Shown here piece by piece: positions 17,760 to 28,319 of a stretch of 64,000 nucleotides of DNA. The stretch's first letter is position 1. Every line of letters begins with the position of its first letter. A model generated the notes under the pieces. That model had not been told where the DNA came from, did no database searches, and was given only the letters and a program-made list of their open reading frames with translations. Origin of the DNA: Pectinatus cerevisiiphilus. GTDB taxonomy: Bacteria > Bacillota > Negativicutes > Selenomonadales > Selenomonadaceae. The stretch spans positions 1 to 64,000 of the forward strand of contig NZ_SMAA01000003.1 of NCBI RefSeq assembly GCF_004341685.1, read 5' to 3'. A program made the translations under genes and the position numbers.

Positions 17760-19208
17760 CTATTCTTTTTTCAGCAATTTCTTGTACAAATCTCTGTATT
17801 GTTTTGCTGACTTATTCCAGCTATGATCACTTGACATGGCATTTTTTATAATGCGCCGACGCATGATAATATCATTATATTTTTCTAAGGCACGTTTAAT
17901 AGCAAAGAGGAGCTCGTGAGCATTGTAATGTGGGAAGGTGAATCCATTACCACTGCTAGTAGTATGGCTGTTATAAGGAATAATTGTGTCTTTTAGCCCA
18001 CCAATTGCATGAACGATAGGAATACTGCCATAACGTAGAGCAATCATTTGGGAAATACCGCATGGTTCATAACGAGATGGCATCAAAAGATGTGAAGAGG
18101 CTGCATAGATTTGGTGGGCTAGTTTATTATCAAATGTTGTATTAACAGAAACTTTGGTAGGAAATCTCCATTGCAGGTTTTGGAACCATTCCTGGTATTT
18201 ATATTCACCAGTTCCCAGCAAAACAAATTGGACATTTTCGTATTGTAAAAGCTCATCGAGAATTCTTATAAGCAAATCAATACCCTTGGCTTCAACCAGT
18301 CTGGAAATAAAGGCAATTAAAGGTATATTCCTTTTTACGGGAAGTCCCAATTTTTTCTGAAGGACTACCTTATTTTCAATTTTTTTCTCTAAGGCATCGG
18401 CTACGGTATAAGGAACAGGTATAAAAGGATCTGTCTGAGGGTTATATTCATCTTGATCTATGCCATTGGTTATACCTGTTAAGCAATCACTGCGGCGCCG
18501 TAGTACACCGTCTAGTTGCTCACCAAAATAAGGATCCTTGATTTCCTCTGCATATGATTTGCTGACAGTAGTTAAGGCGTCAGCATATAAGAGACCAGCT
18601 TTCATAAAATTGATATTGTTGAAAAATTCAAAGTCACCATTTTCAAAATATCTATAATCAATGCCTACTATATCGTTCAAAACAGCTTTTGGGAATATAC
18701 CCTGGTACTTTAGATTATGAATAGTATAAACGGTTTTTATATCTTGATATTTTTTGTCATACATGTATTCAAGTTTTAGCAAAACACTGACCGGACTTGT
18801 CTGCCAATCATTCAAATGAATAACATCCGGCCAAAATTTAATTATAGGCAACATTTTTAATACTGCGCGGCAGAAAAAGACGAAACGTTCAGCATCATCT
18901 TTATATCCGTAAAGACCGTCTCTTTTAAAATAGTCTTCATTATCTATAAAATAAAATGTAATTCCTTTGTACTTTAATTCATCAATCCCAAAATATTTTT
19001 TCCGCCAGGTAACATTGATTATCCCCGAGTAGATCTTTTTCATTTTTGAACGATATTCCTGAGCAATAGAGCTGTATTTTGGTAGGACAACACGAACATC
19101 CGTACCTTGTTCACTGAGTGCTTTAGGTAGTGAACCGGCTACATCACCTAATCCACCGGTTTTGATAAAAGGTGCTACTTCTGAGGCAACATAAAGAAGT
19201 TTTAACAT
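17760..19208 (-). CDS. glgA: Glycogen synthase (ADP-glucose, GT5)
   Basis: 482 residues, usual length. Transfers glucose from ADP-glucose to the non-reducing end of the glucan. ADP-glucose binding K-x-G-G-L at 16-20 in IKTGGLGDVAG; the C-terminal half shows ITNGIDQDEYNP, FISRLVEAKGIDLL and PSRYEPCGISQMIALRYGSIPIVH, including the catalytic glutamate loop. ATG with GGAGG 9 bases upstream. It follows glgB by 71 bases. Confidence 0.96.
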   Translation of the reverse strand: MLKLLYVASEVAPFIKTGGLGDVAGSLPKALSEQGTDVRVVLPKYSSIAQEYRSKMKKIYSGIINVTWRKKYFGIDELKYKGITFYFIDNEDYFKRDGLYGYKDDAERFVFFCRAVLKMLPIIKFWPDVIHLNDWQTSPVSVLLKLEYMYDKKYQDIKTVYTIHNLKYQGIFPKAVLNDIVGIDYRYFENGDFEFFNNINFMKAGLLYADALTTVSKSYAEEIKDPYFGEQLDGVLRRRSDCLTGITNGIDQDEYNPQTDPFIPVPYTVADALEKKIENKVVLQKKLGLPVKRNIPLIAFISRLVEAKGIDLLIRILDELLQYENVQFVLLGTGEYKYQEWFQNLQWRFPTKVSVNTTFDNKLAHQIYAASSHLLMPSRYEPCGISQMIALRYGSIPIVHAIGGLKDTIIPYNSHTTSSGNGFTFPHYNAHELLFAIKRALEKYNDIIMRRRIIKNAMSSDHSWNKSAKQYRDLYKKLLKKE

Positions 19209-19279
19209 AAGAACAATCCTCCATTCTATAAATTCCGTTATTTTGCAGAAATATATCTGCCCATTGTATTATGAAAACA

Positions 19280-21322
19280 TCATTTCTTTTGAATTGCTTT
19301 TTTCAATTTTTTTTTAAGCCTAGCCATTTCTCTTTTGCGATTGCCATGCACGTTTTTGGTAATCGGAATGTGTATATCCGCCAAAATGCGATTACTGTTT
19401 TTCTCTTCCAAAAACATACTATAAGCTTCTTTGGTGAGATGCAGATATAGACCGGCTAAGGGCGGAACCGAAAGTGTTAACGAGAATGGGTAGCCATTCC
19501 ATGGTATACATTCTGTTTGTAAATCCACATTATTAGAAACTCCCGAACCACCAAAAGCTATAGAATCACTATTGAATATTTCCTTATAACTTCCCTTTAC
19601 AGGAAGGCCTAAACGATAACCATGGTGGACTTTCGGTGTGAAATTACAGATGACAATTACGAAATCACTATTTTTTTCTGCTTTACGCATGAAGGATACG
19701 ACACTGTTTTTGCTGTCATCACAGTTGAGCCAAGTAAAGCCATTCCAGTCAAAATCTATTTGCCATAAGGCAGGGGTTTCGATATAAAGCTTGTTTAAGC
19801 TTTGTGAAAAATGAAGCATTTTATTATGCATTGGGTACTTATCTACTAGGTGCCAATCTAAACTGTTATTGTAATTCCATTCAATAAATTGCCCAAATTC
19901 ACCGCCCATAAAAAGTAACTTTTTACCGGGATGAGTTATCCAGTAACAAAAGAATACTCTAAGTCCGGCAAATTTTTGCCAGTAGTCACCTGGCATTTTT
20001 TCAATCAGGGAGCGTTTCCCATGTACTACTTCATCATGTGATAAAGGAAGAACAAAATTTTCGGAAAAAGCATACATTAATGAAAAAGTTATTTTATCAT
20101 GATGCCATTTACGATATGCGGGTTCAAGGCTGATATAACTTAGCATGTCATTCATCCAGCCCATATTCCACTTATAATTAAATCCCATACCACCGCTGTA
20201 TACAGGTCTGCTTATCAAAGGCCAGTCGGTGGATTCTTCAGCGATCATTAAAGCATCGGGATAATATTTAAAAACAGCCTGATTGAGTTTTTTTATAAAA
20301 TCGATTGCTTCCAGATTACCGTTGTCACCATATTTATTTGGCTGCCAACTACCATCCTCCCGCTCATAATTGAGATAGAGCATATTAGCTACTGCATCTA
20401 TTCTGAGACCATCAATATGAAACTCTTCTAGCCAGAAAATAGCGTTGGAGATTAAAAAGCTTTGTACTTCTGTTCGTCCATAGTCAAAATTGGTTGTTCC
20501 CCATTGTTTGTTTTCACTTAATAATGTGTTATCTGATTCATATAAGTTGCGTCCGTCAAAATTTTTCAGGCCATGGGCGTCATTACAGAAATGGCCAGGG
20601 GCCCAATCCATAATGATACCTATACCGTTTTGGTGGGCAGTATCGACAAGAAAGCGAAAATCATCAGGTGTTCCGTAACGGCTGGTGGCCGCGTAATAAC
20701 CTGTTGCCTGATAACCCCAGGAACCATCGAATGGATGTTCGTACAATGGTAAAAATTCTATATGCGTGTAGTTCATTTTTTTTACATATTCTATTAAAGT
20801 AGCAGCCATATCGCGGTAAGAAAGATATTCATTATCAGGAGTGCGCCGCCACGATCCTAAATGCACTTCATAGATAAGCATTGGTCTTTCGTAAGATTGC
20901 TGTGCTTTTTTGTTTTGCTGCCATGGAGAATCATGCCACTGGTATTTTGACATATTGTATAAACAGGATGCAGTATTAGGTCTTTTTTCTGCATAGAACG
21001 CATACGGATCAGCCTTGTAGATCACTTTGTTGTCTGGCGTTTCAATCGCATATTTGTAAAGGACATCTTCAGTTAAGTGAGGAATGAAAATGTACCAAAT
21101 TTCTCCATCTGACAGTCTTTTCATAGGATGGGTACTGATGTCCCATTTATTAAAGCTGCCAACCACACTAACCTTTTTTGCATCAGGAGCCCATACGGTA
21201 AATCGGACACCGGGTATATCATTTTCAGTCATGAAGTGGGCACCTAGAAGCTCATGGGAATGATAATTTGTGCCTTGATGATATAGATAAATATCATATG
21301 GTTTCAAGTTGGAAGTTCGCAT
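19280..21322 (-). CDS. glgB: 1,4-alpha-glucan branching enzyme
   Basis: 680 residues from the ATG at 21322, chosen because GAGGA (21329-21333) is 6 bases upstream; an ATG at 21358 would overlap glgP by 11 bases. It has the N-terminal CBM48 domain (about 30-120), a GH13 barrel with DWAPGHF, GLRIDAV (nucleophile D), IAEEST (acid/base E) and LSHDEV, and an alpha-amylase C-domain. It cuts 1,4 chains and makes 1,6 branches. The last 30 residues are a lysine/arginine-rich tail beyond the usual end. Confidence 0.96.
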   Translation of the reverse strand: MRTSNLKPYDIYLYHQGTNYHSHELLGAHFMTENDIPGVRFTVWAPDAKKVSVVGSFNKWDISTHPMKRLSDGEIWYIFIPHLTEDVLYKYAIETPDNKVIYKADPYAFYAEKRPNTASCLYNMSKYQWHDSPWQQNKKAQQSYERPMLIYEVHLGSWRRTPDNEYLSYRDMAATLIEYVKKMNYTHIEFLPLYEHPFDGSWGYQATGYYAATSRYGTPDDFRFLVDTAHQNGIGIIMDWAPGHFCNDAHGLKNFDGRNLYESDNTLLSENKQWGTTNFDYGRTEVQSFLISNAIFWLEEFHIDGLRIDAVANMLYLNYEREDGSWQPNKYGDNGNLEAIDFIKKLNQAVFKYYPDALMIAEESTDWPLISRPVYSGGMGFNYKWNMGWMNDMLSYISLEPAYRKWHHDKITFSLMYAFSENFVLPLSHDEVVHGKRSLIEKMPGDYWQKFAGLRVFFCYWITHPGKKLLFMGGEFGQFIEWNYNNSLDWHLVDKYPMHNKMLHFSQSLNKLYIETPALWQIDFDWNGFTWLNCDDSKNSVVSFMRKAEKNSDFVIVICNFTPKVHHGYRLGLPVKGSYKEIFNSDSIAFGGSGVSNNVDLQTECIPWNGYPFSLTLSVPPLAGLYLHLTKEAYSMFLEEKNSNRILADIHIPITKNVHGNRKREMARLKKKLKKAIQKK

Positions 21323-21347
21323 AATATATCCTCGCTTTCCGTGAAAG

Positions 21348-23801
21348 TCAATTTTCAAGGGGTAATTTTATTGGATGTATGTCCCAGATATCGTCGGCGT
21401 ATTCTTTTATTGTCCTATCACTGGAGAACATACCGGAGTGGGCAATGTTGATGAGACTGGATTTGTGCCAAGCTGCGGCATCACGATATTTTTTTTCAAT
21501 GCGTTTATGGGCTTGGCAGTACGCATCAAAATCTTTAAAGACAAAATATTCATCATTACTGCCGAAAAAGTAATTGTAAAGTGACCGGAAATCACCATTA
21601 CTGGTAAATGGCCCTGTCAAGAGTTGGTCAATAACACGGTGTATGGCGGGATTGTTATTATATTCGTCCCAGGCTGAATACCGGCCATTTTGGTAGTAAG
21701 ATAATACCTCATTGGCATTGAGACCAAAGATAACACAGTTGTCATCGCCTACTGCATCATGTATTTCTACGTTAGCACCGTCAAGTGTGCCAAGGGTAAT
21801 TGCGCCGTTCATCATAAATTTCATATTGCTTGTACCGGAAGCTTCCTTACCGGCTGTAGATATTTGTTCACTGACATTTGCTGCTGGAAATAATTTTTCG
21901 GCAAGTGATATACCGTAGTTTTCAAGAAAAATTATCTTCATTTTTTTATTGACTTTTTTATCAGCGTTTATCACACTGGCAACAGTATTGATGAGACGAA
22001 TAGTTTCTTTGGCAATGTAATAACTAGGGGCAGCTTTGCCACCAAAGATGTAGGTGCGGGGAAGCATATCAAAATTAGGGTTTTCGTAGAACTCATTATA
22101 AACATGCATTAAACGTAATATATTCATAATTTGCCGTTTGTAAGAGTGAATGCGCTTAACATGTATGTCAAATATTGAGAGCGGATCAACTGAAATGGAA
22201 TATTTCTTTTTAATAAAAGTTGCCAAATTATTTTTATAGAACTGTTTAACTTTATTAAGTTTTTCTAATGCAGAAGCATCTTCAGTAAAATGAAGTAGTT
22301 TTATGAGCTGCTCTGGATCTGTTTTCCAATCGGAGGAAATAAGATCATCTATGAGTGAGGTGAGCTTTGGATTGGAAGCCATGAGCCAGCGCCGGTGTGT
22401 AATACCGTTAGTTTTATTGTTGAATTTGTGAGGATAATAATCATTAAACTGTTTCATACTATAATTTTTTAATATATCAGAATGGATTTTAGCAACACCG
22501 TTGACGCTATGACTGCCGACTATTGCCAGCCTTGCCATATGGACATGGCCGTCCTGCAGGATAGAAAAGCTGTGGACTATATCTTCATTGCCAGGATAGC
22601 GCTGCCGTACACCTTTTAAGAAGCGACGGTTGATTTCTTCGATGATGAGATAAATACGTGGTAAATGGGGTCGGAACATATCTATAGGCCATGTTTCTAA
22701 AGCTTCCGGCATAATTGTATGATTGGTATAGGCCATGGTTTTGACGGTAATATCCCATGCTTGTTCCCAAGGGAGCCCTTCTACGTCAACCAGAATGCGC
22801 ATTAGTTCGGCAATTGCCATGGCAGGATGGGTGTCATTTATATGAACTGCGACTTTTTGCGGAAAATCAAGTAAAGAAGGAAAGTCTTTTTTATAGTGCC
22901 GAATGATGCTTTGGATACCAGCGGACACAAGAAAATATTCTTGCGTCAGGCGGAGCAGTTTGCCCATATTAGAACTATCGTCAGGATATAGACAGCTGGT
23001 TATTGCTTTAAGTTGATATTGAAATTTTACTTTTTCCTGAAGCTGCTGATGTGTTAGAACACCATTTTGGGCAAAATTCTGACTGACTTCTGCATTCCAA
23101 AGACGCAATGTGTTTACAACACCATTATGATAACCAACAATGGGGACATCGTATGGAACGGCTGAAACCGTAGTGTAATTTTCATAAACCAGTTTTAAGG
23201 TATTATCTGGCATCTTTTTCATATAAGCGTTGCCGCCGAAAGACACACTAACTTCTTTTTCCGCTTTGCGGTATTCCCAGGCAAACCCATTTTTTAACCA
23301 GTTGTCAGGAAGTTCAACTTGGTTGTTGTTGATAATTTTTTGTTCAAATAAGCCGTATTGATACCGAATGCTGCAACCGTGGCCTGCTATACCGAGTGAA
23401 GCCATTGAGTCTATAAAACAGGCAGCTAGACGGCCAAGACCACCGTTTCCGAGGCCTGCATCAGGTTCTTCCTCAAATAAGCTGTTGAGGTCAATGCCAA
23501 GGTCATGCATCGCGGAATAACATATATCTTCTATGCCAAGATTTAAAATGTTGCAGTTGAGTAAGCGACCAAGCAGAAATTCTATGGAGAAATAATATAT
23601 TTGTTTTTCGTGATGTTCCGTATAATAATTATTTGTCCTTATCCAGTTTTCGCTTATATATTGTCGAATTGTATTTGCCAGCGCCTGATAGAGATTTTCC
23701 TTCGTCAAATCCTCCATATCGCGGCCAAACATTATATTGGCTGTCTGCAAGAATAGATGTTCAAATCTATTCTTTTCTTCCAATAATTTACTTGTAAGCA
23801 T
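21348..23801 (-). CDS. glgP: Glycogen/maltodextrin phosphorylase
   Basis: 817 residues, GT35. Releases glucose-1-phosphate from glycogen ends with pyridoxal phosphate as cofactor. Marks: EEEPDAGLGNGGLGRLAACF region near the N-terminus, HINDTHPAMAIAELMR, and the PLP site EASGTSNMKFMMNG with TLDGANVEI. ATG with AAAGGAGAG 9 bases upstream. It lies between glgD and glgB, so synthesis and degradation share one transcript. Confidence 0.95.
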   Translation of the reverse strand: MLTSKLLEEKNRFEHLFLQTANIMFGRDMEDLTKENLYQALANTIRQYISENWIRTNNYYTEHHEKQIYYFSIEFLLGRLLNCNILNLGIEDICYSAMHDLGIDLNSLFEEEPDAGLGNGGLGRLAACFIDSMASLGIAGHGCSIRYQYGLFEQKIINNNQVELPDNWLKNGFAWEYRKAEKEVSVSFGGNAYMKKMPDNTLKLVYENYTTVSAVPYDVPIVGYHNGVVNTLRLWNAEVSQNFAQNGVLTHQQLQEKVKFQYQLKAITSCLYPDDSSNMGKLLRLTQEYFLVSAGIQSIIRHYKKDFPSLLDFPQKVAVHINDTHPAMAIAELMRILVDVEGLPWEQAWDITVKTMAYTNHTIMPEALETWPIDMFRPHLPRIYLIIEEINRRFLKGVRQRYPGNEDIVHSFSILQDGHVHMARLAIVGSHSVNGVAKIHSDILKNYSMKQFNDYYPHKFNNKTNGITHRRWLMASNPKLTSLIDDLISSDWKTDPEQLIKLLHFTEDASALEKLNKVKQFYKNNLATFIKKKYSISVDPLSIFDIHVKRIHSYKRQIMNILRLMHVYNEFYENPNFDMLPRTYIFGGKAAPSYYIAKETIRLINTVASVINADKKVNKKMKIIFLENYGISLAEKLFPAANVSEQISTAGKEASGTSNMKFMMNGAITLGTLDGANVEIHDAVGDDNCVIFGLNANEVLSYYQNGRYSAWDEYNNNPAIHRVIDQLLTGPFTSNGDFRSLYNYFFGSNDEYFVFKDFDAYCQAHKRIEKKYRDAAAWHKSSLINIAHSGMFSSDRTIKEYADDIWDIHPIKLPLEN

Positions 23802-23890
23802 ATTTAGCTATCTCTCCTTTTGATACAGTTTATGCAAATGGATATTTAGTGCGAAACGATAATGTATCGTCTGGTTGTTATGGTCTTTTG

Positions 23891-24997
23891 TTAAATAACG
23901 GTGCCCTTTTCCACAATAAAAGGATAGTTTTCTGCGCCCTTTAAACATTTTTGGGATGAAACAATCACATTCTTATCACAAATAGTATTTTCTATATGTG
24001 AGTTTTCAGAAATCTGGCAGTTTTGCATAATGATACTATTTTTTATTTCAACACCTTTTTTTACTTTTACATCACGGAATAAGATACTATGCTCGACTAA
24101 ACCTTCTATAACACATCCGTTGGCAATCAGGGAATTGTGGACTTGCGCGTGATGTTTATATCGTGTGGGGACATCATCTTTTGTCTTCGTGTAAATGGGA
24201 AGTTTATTGATAAACAGTTCATTCCAGATTTTGGGGTCTAATAAATCCATACTAGTTTGATAATAATCAGCTATTGAATTGATATTTGAGACATAACCAT
24301 CATAATAATATCCATAAATATTATATTGGGATATTGTACGCATTATTCCATCCACGAGAAAATCTGATCCGCCTCTTTCGTAGGATTGTTCTACTATAGC
24401 CGAAAATATTTTGCGGGACATAAGATATACACCCATTGAAATTTCCGAATCCTTACGAGTTTTGGAACGTTTGGCAATATCGGTTACTAATCCGTTCTCT
24501 TTAGTTTTTATGAGTGTGCAGGGGGATTGAAATTCCCTGCCTGTCTTATGGTAAAGAATTGTTATATCTGCATTGGTATTTTGATGGAATCTTAATACAT
24601 TATTAAAATCCATATTAAAAACAGTATGCCCACTGGATATAATAAAGTATTCTTGGGGATTATGCTGCAAGACTTCTAAATTTTGGTAAAAAGTTTTTAA
24701 ATCTGATTGATGTGCGTTATTTTCATCTTTATCCGGTAAAATATAGAATAAACCATCATGCCGTCTGGCTAGATCCCAGTCCTTCCCTGAGCGGAGATGA
24801 TCAAGGACAGATGCTGCTTTCTCAGGAAAGGTAATCCCTACTGAGGTTATGCCTGAATTGACCATACTGGATAAAGCAAAGTCTATCAACCTGTATCTTC
24901 CGGCAAATGGGATGGTGGCAATAGGTCTCTTGTGGGTAAATTCTTTTATAAGGCTATTATCTTCATATAAGTTTATTAAACCCAATATATAATTCAT
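23891..24997 (-). CDS. glgD: GlgD subunit of ADP-glucose pyrophosphorylase
   Basis: 368 residues. Homologous to GlgC but with the N-terminal catalytic loop changed: LINLYEDN replaces the glycine-rich LAGGQGSRL of GlgC, as in Firmicute GlgD, a mainly regulatory partner. The C-terminal left-handed beta-helix hexapeptides are seen (VKVKKGVEIKNSIIMQNCQI). ATG with AGGAG 6 bases upstream; 15 bases after glgC. It probably forms a GlgC-GlgD heteromer. Confidence 0.93.
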   Translation of the reverse strand: MNYILGLINLYEDNSLIKEFTHKRPIATIPFAGRYRLIDFALSSMVNSGITSVGITFPEKAASVLDHLRSGKDWDLARRHDGLFYILPDKDENNAHQSDLKTFYQNLEVLQHNPQEYFIISSGHTVFNMDFNNVLRFHQNTNADITILYHKTGREFQSPCTLIKTKENGLVTDIAKRSKTRKDSEISMGVYLMSRKIFSAIVEQSYERGGSDFLVDGIMRTISQYNIYGYYYDGYVSNINSIADYYQTSMDLLDPKIWNELFINKLPIYTKTKDDVPTRYKHHAQVHNSLIANGCVIEGLVEHSILFRDVKVKKGVEIKNSIIMQNCQISENSHIENTICDKNVIVSSQKCLKGAENYPFIVEKGTVI

Positions 24998-25012
24998 ATT
25001 ATTCTCCTATCA

Positions 25013-26170
25013 TCAGCCTACTTGTTTATCGTCACTACTAATAGGTGTGATAATCTCACCTTCCGGTATTACTGTAATTGTTCCATTGTCTGCAAAAATA
25101 CGGCAACCGTCCATTACTTCACAATGTGGTGCTAAAATAGCTTTCTCAATATGGATTCCTTCATGTATGATGCAGAAGGGGAAGATTACCGAATTGACTA
25201 TATTAGTATTTTTACCAATGTGGACTCCTGGAAAGATGACGGAGTTTTTAACATTTCCCTCGATAACAGCACCGCCGCTTATTAATGAATTACTTATTTT
25301 GGCATCAGAACCCACGAAATGGGGCGGTAACGGAGACTGTGAAGAATAAATACGCCATGGACCGTCTAATTCAAATGAAGGCTTTTCTTTGAGCAGATCC
25401 ATATTGGCCTGCCATAAGCTTTCTACGGTGCCGACGTCTTTCCAATAACCTGCAAATGCATACGAGAACAAACGTACATTGTCAGCGAGCATTTTAGGAA
25501 TGATATTTTTGCCAAAATCATGGCTTGACATACAGTCAGTTGCATCTTCTTTTAAATAATGCTCTAGAATTTTCCAATTGAAAATGTAAATTCCCATGGA
25601 GGCAAGCGTGCTTTGTGGTTTTTTGGGTTTTTCTTCAAATGCGGTTATGCGGCCGGTTTTGTCAGCTGTCATAATACCAAATCGGGAAGCTTCTTTACGT
25701 GGGACTTTTATAACACTTATTGTTGCATCGGCTTTATTCATTTTATGTTCTTCTAACATCCATGAATAATCCATGGTATAAATATGATCACCTGATAAAA
25801 TTAAAACGTACTGTGGATCATACATTTCAATAAAGTTAATATTTTGATAAATCGCATCAGCAGTACCCTTATACCAGTCTGCTTCTTTTTCACGTGCATA
25901 TGGGGGTAAAATATAAACACCGCCGGTTTTTCTGTCCAGGTTCCACGCTTCACCTGTACCAAGATACGTATGCAGTTCCAGCGGTTTATATTGTGTGAGT
26001 ACACCGACTGTTTCTATGCCTGAATTTGAACAATTACTGAGCGGAAAGTCAATGATGCGATATTTTCCACCAAAATGAACAGCTGGTTTAGCAATTCTTT
26101 TTGTTAGCGCACCGAGCCGGCTGCCTTGTCCTCCTGCCAAAATCATTGCCAGGCATTCTGTCTTTTTCAT
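25013..26170 (-). CDS. glgC: Glucose-1-phosphate adenylyltransferase
   Basis: 385 residues. Makes ADP-glucose from ATP and glucose-1-phosphate, the committed step of glycogen synthesis. Nucleotide site [21 protein letters not shown] at 9-28, glucose-1-phosphate site with ASMGIYIF and [10 protein letters not shown], and a C-terminal hexapeptide helix. ATG with CGGAGGG 8 bases upstream. First gene of the glycogen operon; the 352-base region upstream must hold the promoter. Confidence 0.96.
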   Translation of the reverse strand: MKKTECLAMILAGGQGSRLGALTKRIAKPAVHFGGKYRIIDFPLSNCSNSGIETVGVLTQYKPLELHTYLGTGEAWNLDRKTGGVYILPPYAREKEADWYKGTADAIYQNINFIEMYDPQYVLILSGDHIYTMDYSWMLEEHKMNKADATISVIKVPRKEASRFGIMTADKTGRITAFEEKPKKPQSTLASMGIYIFNWKILEHYLKEDATDCMSSHDFGKNIIPKMLADNVRLFSYAFAGYWKDVGTVESLWQANMDLLKEKPSFELDGPWRIYSSQSPLPPHFVGSDAKISNSLISGGAVIEGNVKNSVIFPGVHIGKNTNIVNSVIFPFCIIHEGIHIEKAILAPHCEVMDGCRIFADNGTITVIPEGEIITPISSDDKQVG

Positions 26171-26522
26171 AATAGTTCCCTCCGCAGTAAATATAAATTT
26201 GGACGAATTAGGGAAGATATAATTAATGTCTACATATATTATATTTATATCTTAAGACATCCATTCTTAAAAGTAAATGTTTATTAGCTAAAATGTACAA
26301 AATTACATATAAAAATGTAAAAAATAAAATTAATATACTTATATTTTGATAAAACACAAGTATATTATTAAAAACATAAAACACGGATAAATATAAGATT
26401 GATTTAAAATTTTCACTTAATTTTTAAAACATAAAATAAAGCGAAAATTCCTTTTAAATATAGTGGCAGCTATATAAATTAAGCTAAATCGCAAGGAATA
26501 TGAGATGGTTTATGACTTAAAT
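26171..26522. other. 352-base intergenic region upstream of glgC
   Basis: Very AT-rich, no supported gene. It must carry the glgC promoter and the end of the M48 transcript, both on the minus strand. I see no clear -35/-10 pair. Two weak hairpins are present: 26447-26453 with 26493-26499, enclosing a 6-bp stem 26458-26463/26470-26475, and a 9-bp AT stem 26332-26340/26358-26366 followed on the minus strand by a T-rich stretch. Either may end transcription from the protease gene. Confidence 0.4.
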
Positions 26523-27566
26523 TCATGAAGCTAATATTTGTTTGAAAGAAGAAATATATTCTTTTGCTAAAGACAAAAGATCACTACTAGCAGAAGCTGC
26601 ATCATCTGGCGTTAAGCTCATAATATAAATATCATTATAATAAATAGAGATATTAGTACCATCACTGTCAAGAAGGTAATAATCGGGATTATAAGCAGGC
26701 TGTTGTGTTATTTTGTAGATGTTACCTGCTATAAAATACGCCCTTTCAAGTGGAGAAAGTCCATTCATAGAGATTTTTATGGTGGGGGTTTGTCCAGTTG
26801 GTCCATACACATAAGCTGATGCTTCATTACCTTTTACTTGGACTGGGATGTTTAGCGTATGAAGATATTCCTTCATCTTTGTGATTCGTTTTAACGTACT
26901 AGGATGATCGGAGAAAAGATCTGTTTTTTCATTTGGCGACAATGTATTCAGTTTCATAAGACCAACTAACATACTATAAGGATTATAGCCTGCAGCCAAT
27001 GTTTCTTCAAAACCTAGCTTGTCAGCTTCGGATTCATCACTGCGGCTGTATCCCGCTGCAATAGTTGATAAAATGGCTGGTTCTGCCGTCATGCCATTTT
27101 CCGTTTTTGATAATAAGATAGTAGCTAGTATTGTGATGCCCATATTTTTTTCTAACTGGTTTACGGAATGTCTTTTTACTACATGGGCAATTTCGTGACC
27201 TAAAATACCAGCAAGTTCATCATCTGTCTGTATTTTATCAGTGAGTCCGCGGAACACATAGATAAAACCGCCAGGAAGGGCAAAAGCATTTACATCATCT
27301 GAGTCAAGAACCTTAAAAGTATATTTTATGTCTTTTCTACCAGATACAGCAACCAAGCTTTGCCCTATTTTATTAACACGGGCTTGAAGTGCGGCATCAT
27401 CAACAAGCTTGTATTTCTTTTCTACATATTTTGCTGCATCTTCACCAATTGAGATTTCCTGTTTGGTAGATATTAGACTGGCATATACTTCGTTGGTAAA
27501 GATAAAACTGAGAGCAAAGAATATTAAAATTGTAAATGTAAAAGAGGATATATATAACTTTTTCAT
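26523..27566 (-). CDS. M48 family metalloprotease, exported
   Basis: 347 residues. A signal peptide covers about 1-29 (hydrophobic 9-23, then VYAS). The zinc motif HEIAH is at 124-128, with the third ligand in SRSDESEAD near 178. This is the BepA/LoiP type that degrades misfolded envelope proteins in Gram-negative periplasm. Residues beyond about 235 form an extra domain with no match I recognise. Monocistronic by context: 350 bases before glgC and 111 after the CYTH gene. The precise substrate is unknown. Confidence 0.85.
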   Translation of the reverse strand: MKKLYISSFTFTILIFFALSFIFTNEVYASLISTKQEISIGEDAAKYVEKKYKLVDDAALQARVNKIGQSLVAVSGRKDIKYTFKVLDSDDVNAFALPGGFIYVFRGLTDKIQTDDELAGILGHEIAHVVKRHSVNQLEKNMGITILATILLSKTENGMTAEPAILSTIAAGYSRSDESEADKLGFEETLAAGYNPYSMLVGLMKLNTLSPNEKTDLFSDHPSTLKRITKMKEYLHTLNIPVQVKGNEASAYVYGPTGQTPTIKISMNGLSPLERAYFIAGNIYKITQQPAYNPDYYLLDSDGTNISIYYNDIYIMSLTPDDAASASSDLLSLAKEYISSFKQILAS

Positions 27567-27677
27567 AACTTTAAATTCATTGCTCCTGTCGTTATCTTAT
27601 ATACATTTTTCTGTATGCAGTACAATAAATCCTGCTTATAAAAAAAAGAATTTTTTGTTTTTGTACAAATAAGATTT

Positions 27678-28283
27678 TTATTCTAAACCTCTGGAGAATT
27701 TGCTTTTCCTTGATGGTTTGAAAAAGAATTTTTTCTTGATGATATCAGCTAGTTGAAGAACGTCAGACTCTTCTCCAAACTTGAGTTCCAGTTCGAGTTC
27801 TTGTATAGGGGAAGTTTTTGAACGACCATATATATTACCAACATCTATAGCTGCTTCTATTTTTGAGGCATTAAAAAAAATATTAGTTTTGTAACGCAAA
27901 AAGACATTAGTAACTATTGGTAAAAGAGAATGATTATAAACTGAATTTATTTTCCCAGCAAGATTTGGAATGTCAGAAAAAATTTTTATATCTGGTTTTA
28001 TTGTATTTACCTTGCGGTTTATTTCAAGACGGCGGGCAAGAAAATCCTTTGAGAGGTTTTTTCCCTTTATTGTCGCTATATAAATATTATTTTCTCTACG
28101 TACTCTATAAACTAATTTTTTTTGCTGAAGTAAGGTATCCTTTGTGTCGTAATAGCGGGCTGACATATGCAGCAGCACAGGTGACCCTGGCTGGTATAAT
28201 GAAGCTAAAAATTTTTTTAATGGAGGGATACTGCTGGCATCAGTTATTTGTAATTTTATTTCTATTTCTTCATTTTTTTGCAT
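27678..28283 (-). CDS. CYTH domain protein
   Basis: 201 residues. Begins with the CYTH metal/triphosphate motif E-I-E-I-K at 6-10, then SARYYDTKDTLL and KLVYRVRRENNIYIATIKG, which line the triphosphate tunnel. CYTH proteins hydrolyse inorganic triphosphate or make cAMP or thiamine triphosphate products; without the HD or CHAD partner domains a small triphosphatase is most likely. GGAG 11 bases before ATG. It lies 36 bases after the small membrane protein, in an operon with an ABC transporter. Confidence 0.8.
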   Translation of the reverse strand: MQKNEEIEIKLQITDASSIPPLKKFLASLYQPGSPVLLHMSARYYDTKDTLLQQKKLVYRVRRENNIYIATIKGKNLSKDFLARRLEINRKVNTIKPDIKIFSDIPNLAGKINSVYNHSLLPIVTNVFLRYKTNIFFNASKIEAAIDVGNIYGRSKTSPIQELELELKFGEESDVLQLADIIKKKFFFKPSRKSKFSRGLE

Positions 28284-28319
28284 AAAGGCACATCTCCAGA
28301 TTTTATTGATTGAGTTTAG

